Below the pieces are notes generated by a model. That model did not search any database. It had not been told where the DNA came from and saw only the letters and a list, made by a program, of their open reading frames with translations. Of a stretch of DNA of 8,869 nt, positions 6,001-8,869 are shown in pieces. Source of the stretch: Chloroflexia bacterium (lineage in GTDB: Bacteria > Chloroflexota > Chloroflexia > QHBQ01 > JADMIH01). The translations under genes and the position numbers were made by a program. The DNA lies in NCBI GenBank assembly GCA_025927935.1, contig JAICKM010000254.1, positions 1 to 8,869 on the forward strand, read 5' to 3'. The first letter of the stretch is position 1. Every line of letters starts with the position of its first letter.

Positions 6001-8037
6001 TCAGCGCGCGGCGAGGCCGCTGACATCCCAGGTTAGGATCGTGCCATCGAACTGCCCGATGGAGACCAGCGTCTTGCCGTCGGGGGTGAAGGCCGCCGCC
6101 TGCACGGCGCCCTGGTGCCCGGCCAGGTAGACGACCTGCCCTTGCCGGTTGCCCGGATCGATGATCCCCAGCCGCCCCGCCGCCACCGCCAGCAGCCGCC
6201 CGTCGGGGCTGAAAGCCAGGTTGTTCACGTCGTCGTATTGGGGTCCCGCTATTGGAAACTCGGCCAGGACCTTCTCTGGGTGCGCCCCGTCGCGCAGACG
6301 GACGAACTGCAAATTCTCATTCGGCTTGCGATCAGCCACGGGCGTGTTAAAGTGCAGATCCGTTTCACCAGTCGCCAGGATGCCACCGTCGGGGCTATAA
6401 GTTGCTACCCGGATCAAGCTTTGCATGGATCGCAAGACGTTGGTGGACGTGGGCGGCTGAGCGGCAAGATTCCAGATCGTCAAATCTCCACCCGATTGGA
6501 CCAGCAAGCTGCTGTCGTGACTAAAAGTCAGATGCTCCGTGACGCGGTTACCATCCGGTAGAGCCACGGGGGACGCCTCCGGCCGGGTGGCATCCCAGAG
6601 GAATGTTTTATCGAGTTGCGTAACGAAGGCCAGCGTCCGGCCGTCGGGACTCCAGGACAGCGCCTGGATGCTGCTTGTGGACGTGTAGACGGGCCGTGTC
6701 GCCACCCCCGGCGTAGCGACCGACCAGAGGCGCACCACGCCCGCATTATCGCCCGACGCGAGGCGGCGCCCGTCGGGCGCGAAGGCCACGACGTTGCAAC
6801 CCGCTGGTTGCGGCCAGATCGCGGCCGGCGCGGTGGCGAACCCGCCCAGGTTCCAGAGCCGGATATTATGATCGCGCTGGAAGGAATTGCCGGTGCAGGT
6901 CGCGGCCATGCGGCCGTCGGGCCGCAGCGCCATGTCCTCAACGATGCTCGGTTGGATCGCCACGATGCCGGGCTGGATGGTGGCATAGCCGGTCTCCGCA
7001 TGGGTGGCCGCCGCCGCGCCGGCCATACCCAGGCTGCCGAGCAGGAGGACCAGCCCGCCGCCGAGCAGCAGGCGGCGCGCGGCGGGGTGCCCGCGGGGCG
7101 GAAGCCCGGTCGGGGGCGCCGGTCCCGCAGGCACGAGCGGCGGGGGCGCTTCCGCGCTAGTCAGGGCGCCCTCCGGCAAGCCGGCGCCTGGCGGCAACGC
7201 GGGCGCCTCCTCTGCCGGGGCGCTTGCCTCCCGCGGCGCGACCGGCGCCCGATCCAGGTAGAACAGCGTCCACAGGACCAACTCGAAGGCGGCCACCGGC
7301 GCGTTGATCAGGGTGAACACCACCCAGCGCAGCAGCACCAGCAGCAGCCCGGCCCCGGTGAGCGGCGCCTCGCTACTCAACTGGTTCGTGGGTAATCCGG
7401 TCACGCCGGTCAAATGCTCGACGGCGGTGCCCAGCCCGAAGGTCAGCAAGCCCAGCGCAAGGGAAGTCAGCAGCAGAGCGCCGGTCATGCGCGGGTTGCG
7501 CCCCGCCAGCTGGGCGGCGGCGCCGAGCGCGGGGTACAGCGTTTTACGGTCCAGAATCAGCGCGATCAGGGTCAGTTGCAGGATCACGGTGCCGATGATC
7601 ACCACGACCACGCCGGCCAACGCAGCGGCGGTAATCCCGGCAACACTGGGCACGCCCGTGAGCGAGTTCCTCAGCGCCGGGGCCAGCACCGCCAGCGACA
7701 ACCCGAAGCCGAACAGAACGCCCAACAGCACCAGGAACACTACCAGCCGCCGCACCCGCCCGGACCCGGCGCCCCCCGCCGCCCAGAGCGCGCCCAGTGA
7801 CAGCGGCTCGCCCAACCGGGCGATCTGCGCAGTGCCAGCGACCACCGCGGCCACCGCGCGCGGATACAACCAGACCCAGAAGATCAACCCCAGAAACCCG
7901 AACAGGCTTTGCCATTCCAGCGGCAAATACGCGCCGCTCCAGGCGCCGGAAAACGCCAGCACGAGACCCAGGATCAGAAAGGCCGGGCAGATGCGCATCA
8001 GGGTGATGCTCCGCCCGAGCAGTGCGCGGTAGGTCAT
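6001..8037 (-). CDS. Membrane protein with C-terminal WD40 beta-propeller
   Basis: This is a 678-residue protein with no function I recognise. The N-terminal membrane domain has about six helices (near 15-35, 44-60, 97-120, 135-162, 185-205, 228-258). A Pro/Ala/Glu-rich linker follows (263-320), then RGHPAARR and a seventh helix (323-344). Residues 366-678 hold about seven WD40-type blades, marked by SPDGR-like turns and strand ends NIRLWNL, VVRLWSV, TFLWDA, LTIWNL, FVRLRD, LGIIDP and ILTWDV. Positive charges (R4/R9, R60, RVRR 94-97, DRK 163-165, R180/R183, R263) fit an N-in layout and place the propeller outside the cytoplasm. The ATG at 8037 is chosen because the family-like hydrophobic start begins there and AAGGA (8049-8053, - strand) lies 11 nt upstream. 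The frame stays open far upstream, but only antisense to the next gene. It converges on phoU; no functional link to phosphate is shown. Confidence 0.85.
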   Translation of the reverse strand: MTYRALLGRSITLMRICPAFLILGLVLAFSGAWSGAYLPLEWQSLFGFLGLIFWVWLYPRAVAAVVAGTAQIARLGEPLSLGALWAAGGAGSGRVRRLVVFLVLLGVLFGFGLSLAVLAPALRNSLTGVPSVAGITAAALAGVVVVIIGTVILQLTLIALILDRKTLYPALGAAAQLAGRNPRMTGALLLTSLALGLLTFGLGTAVEHLTGVTGLPTNQLSSEAPLTGAGLLLVLLRWVVFTLINAPVAAFELVLWTLFYLDRAPVAPREASAPAEEAPALPPGAGLPEGALTSAEAPPPLVPAGPAPPTGLPPRGHPAARRLLLGGGLVLLLGSLGMAGAAAATHAETGYATIQPGIVAIQPSIVEDMALRPDGRMAATCTGNSFQRDHNIRLWNLGGFATAPAAIWPQPAGCNVVAFAPDGRRLASGDNAGVVRLWSVATPGVATRPVYTSTSSIQALSWSPDGRTLAFVTQLDKTFLWDATRPEASPVALPDGNRVTEHLTFSHDSSLLVQSGGDLTIWNLAAQPPTSTNVLRSMQSLIRVATYSPDGGILATGETDLHFNTPVADRKPNENLQFVRLRDGAHPEKVLAEFPIAGPQYDDVNNLAFSPDGRLLAVAAGRLGIIDPGNRQGQVVYLAGHQGAVQAAAFTPDGKTLVSIGQFDGTILTWDVSGLAAR

Positions 8038-8091
8038 GGGGGATAGAATCCTTTTTTCTTCAACGGGATGGTCGCACGGAATTTCATGCCT

Positions 8092-8100
8092 ATTATAGCA
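8092..8100 (-). promoter_or_regulatory. Extended -10 promoter of the WD40 gene
   Basis: On the - strand the bases read TGCTATAAT, a perfect -10 hexamer (8092-8097) with the TG of an extended -10 (8099-8100). No good -35 is seen at 17 bp. Transcription would start near 8085, giving a leader of about 48 nt. The AT-rich island stands out in a GC-rich surrounding. Confidence 0.6.
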
Positions 8101-8216
8101 TAATTCGCGGGGGATGTGGGTGCGCGTCACCGTGTTGCATCGCGGCGGGCGGACCAACCTTTCCCCCGGCCCCCCCGCCACGGGGTGGGGAGCCACTCTC
8201 CGGCGCGAGCACGATT

Positions 8217-8243
8217 CCGCCCTTCCCGCAGCGGGAAGGGCGG
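8217..8243. repeat. Perfect 13-bp-arm palindrome downstream of the APH gene
   Basis: CCGCCCTTCCCGC (8217-8229) is followed by A and its exact reverse complement (8231-8243). It lies 30 nt past the stop of the phosphotransferase gene on the - strand. It could act as a factor-independent stem, but no T-tract follows on that strand. The C-rich and G-rich flanks (8163-8175, 8245-8250) suggest it belongs to an intergenic REP-like repeat. Confidence 0.5.
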
Positions 8244-8273
8244 CAGGGGGGTTAGGTTGCTCCGCCCGCCGTG

Positions 8274-8869
8274 CTACCCGCCGATCGCGGCGAACGCCTG
8301 CGCGACGAACCCGCGGTGCCGGGCGCGCATCCTGGCTTCGACGGTGGGGGCGAGACCCCAGCCGGCCAGCTTGCCCGCGGGGCGCAGCGCGGCGGCGAGG
8401 TCCCAATACGGTAGGTCGGTGTAGTCGAGGCGGGCCAGGGCCTGGTACTGCCGCGTGAACTCTGTCAAGGCCGCGGCGCCGAAAGCGAAGAGGATCTCCA
8501 TGCGGCTGTTGCCCAGGTCGGCCAGCGGGTCGCCGGTGCGCGCATCCTCCCAGTCGAGGACCGCGGCCAGCCGCCCGTCCTGCCAGAGCAGGTTGCCGGG
8601 CCAGTAGTCGCCGTGGAGCAGCGCCGGGGCGTTGCGCGGCGCCAGCGGCCACCCGGCTTCCAGCGCCGCGCGAATCGGCCCTTCGTCCAGCGAGTCGTCG
8701 AGCTGGGCCGGGCGGGCGGCCAGCAGGGCGTCCAGGCGGGCGGCATGGCAGGGCAGAAAGGCCAGATCGGTCTGCGCGCCGGGCACCTGGTGAATCCAGG
8801 CCAACTGCGCGGCAAACTGTTGCAGGAAAGCGGGCAGATCGGCGGGAGCGAACTCCGGCGCGCCCGCGA
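8274..8869 (-). CDS. APH-family phosphotransferase, C-terminal fragment
   Basis: The frame is open to the right edge, so 197 residues are visible and the N-terminus is missing; the TTG at 8804 is probably an internal Leu codon. The catalytic loop HGDYWPGNLLW (from about 8615 down) carries the expected catalytic Asp and metal-binding Asn. The segment VLDWEDARTGDPLADLG (from about 8561) provides the DWE metal site in place of the kinase DFG. This is the core of the aminoglycoside phosphotransferase/choline kinase fold, which transfers the ATP gamma-phosphate to a small-molecule hydroxyl. Most chromosomal members are of unknown substrate, and drug resistance should not be assumed. The C-terminus (ARMRARHRGFVAQAFAAIGG) is an ordinary helical end. 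Confidence 0.85.
   Translation of the reverse strand, partial: AGAPEFAPADLPAFLQQFAAQLAWIHQVPGAQTDLAFLPCHAARLDALLAARPAQLDDSLDEGPIRAALEAGWPLAPRNAPALLHGDYWPGNLLWQDGRLAAVLDWEDARTGDPLADLGNSRMEILFAFGAAALTEFTRQYQALARLDYTDLPYWDLAAALRPAGKLAGWGLAPTVEARMRARHRGFVAQAFAAIGG

Noticed and set aside
8038..8652. Upstream in-frame extension of the WD40 gene to 883 residues
   Set aside because: The extra 205 codons run antisense through the APH gene, give a low-complexity Arg/Ala/Pro-rich protein, and ignore the promoter and ribosome site just before 8037.
8274..8869. Antibiotic resistance gene
   Set aside because: Only the general APH fold core is visible. Nothing points to a known resistance enzyme, and the base composition matches its neighbours.

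Overview
The window is a GC-rich bacterial segment built around a complete high-affinity phosphate uptake operon, pstS-pstC-pstA-pstB-phoU, on the + strand. The best guess for the host is a member of the Chloroflexota. This rests on a lipoprotein PstS with a TNTP-rich linker, high GC, many dispersed palindromic repeats between genes, and a WD40/membrane fusion protein. It is an inference from style, not from a marker gene.

Layout. Positions 1-486 hold the 3' end of a tetratricopeptide-repeat (TPR) gene. Positions 487-1003 form a long AT-punctuated intergenic region. It holds two arrays of TTAACA-like hexamers repeating every 11 bp, each followed by a -10-like hexamer at the same distance; these look like two tandem Pho-regulon promoters. 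PstS (lipoprotein, start at 1004) follows. The 257-bp gap to pstC carries a strong 16-bp hairpin and two tandem 76-bp inverted-repeat elements. PstC, pstA and pstB are tightly coupled (2-nt gap, then an 11-nt overlap). An 88-bp gap holding a palindromic repeat separates pstB from phoU.

The rest of the window is on the - strand. A 678-residue protein (6001-8037) converges on phoU. It has a six-helix membrane domain, a Pro/Ala-rich linker, a seventh membrane helix and a roughly seven-bladed WD40 propeller predicted to lie outside the cytoplasm. It has its own extended -10 promoter. At the right edge is the C-terminal part of an aminoglycoside/choline-kinase-like phosphotransferase (APH family) with an intact HGD...N and DWE core.

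How the genes work together: PstS captures phosphate outside the membrane, PstC and PstA form the channel, PstB dimers drive it with ATP, and PhoU normally links transporter state to the PhoR/PhoB-type two-component system. No phoR or phoB lies in the window, so the regulator of the arrays is presumably encoded elsewhere. The most interesting signals are the matched pair of 11-bp-phased promoter arrays, the tandem hairpin elements between pstS and pstC, diverged inverted copies of one palindromic repeat on either side of pstSCAB, and the WD40 membrane protein. No complete novel defence or mobile system was seen.
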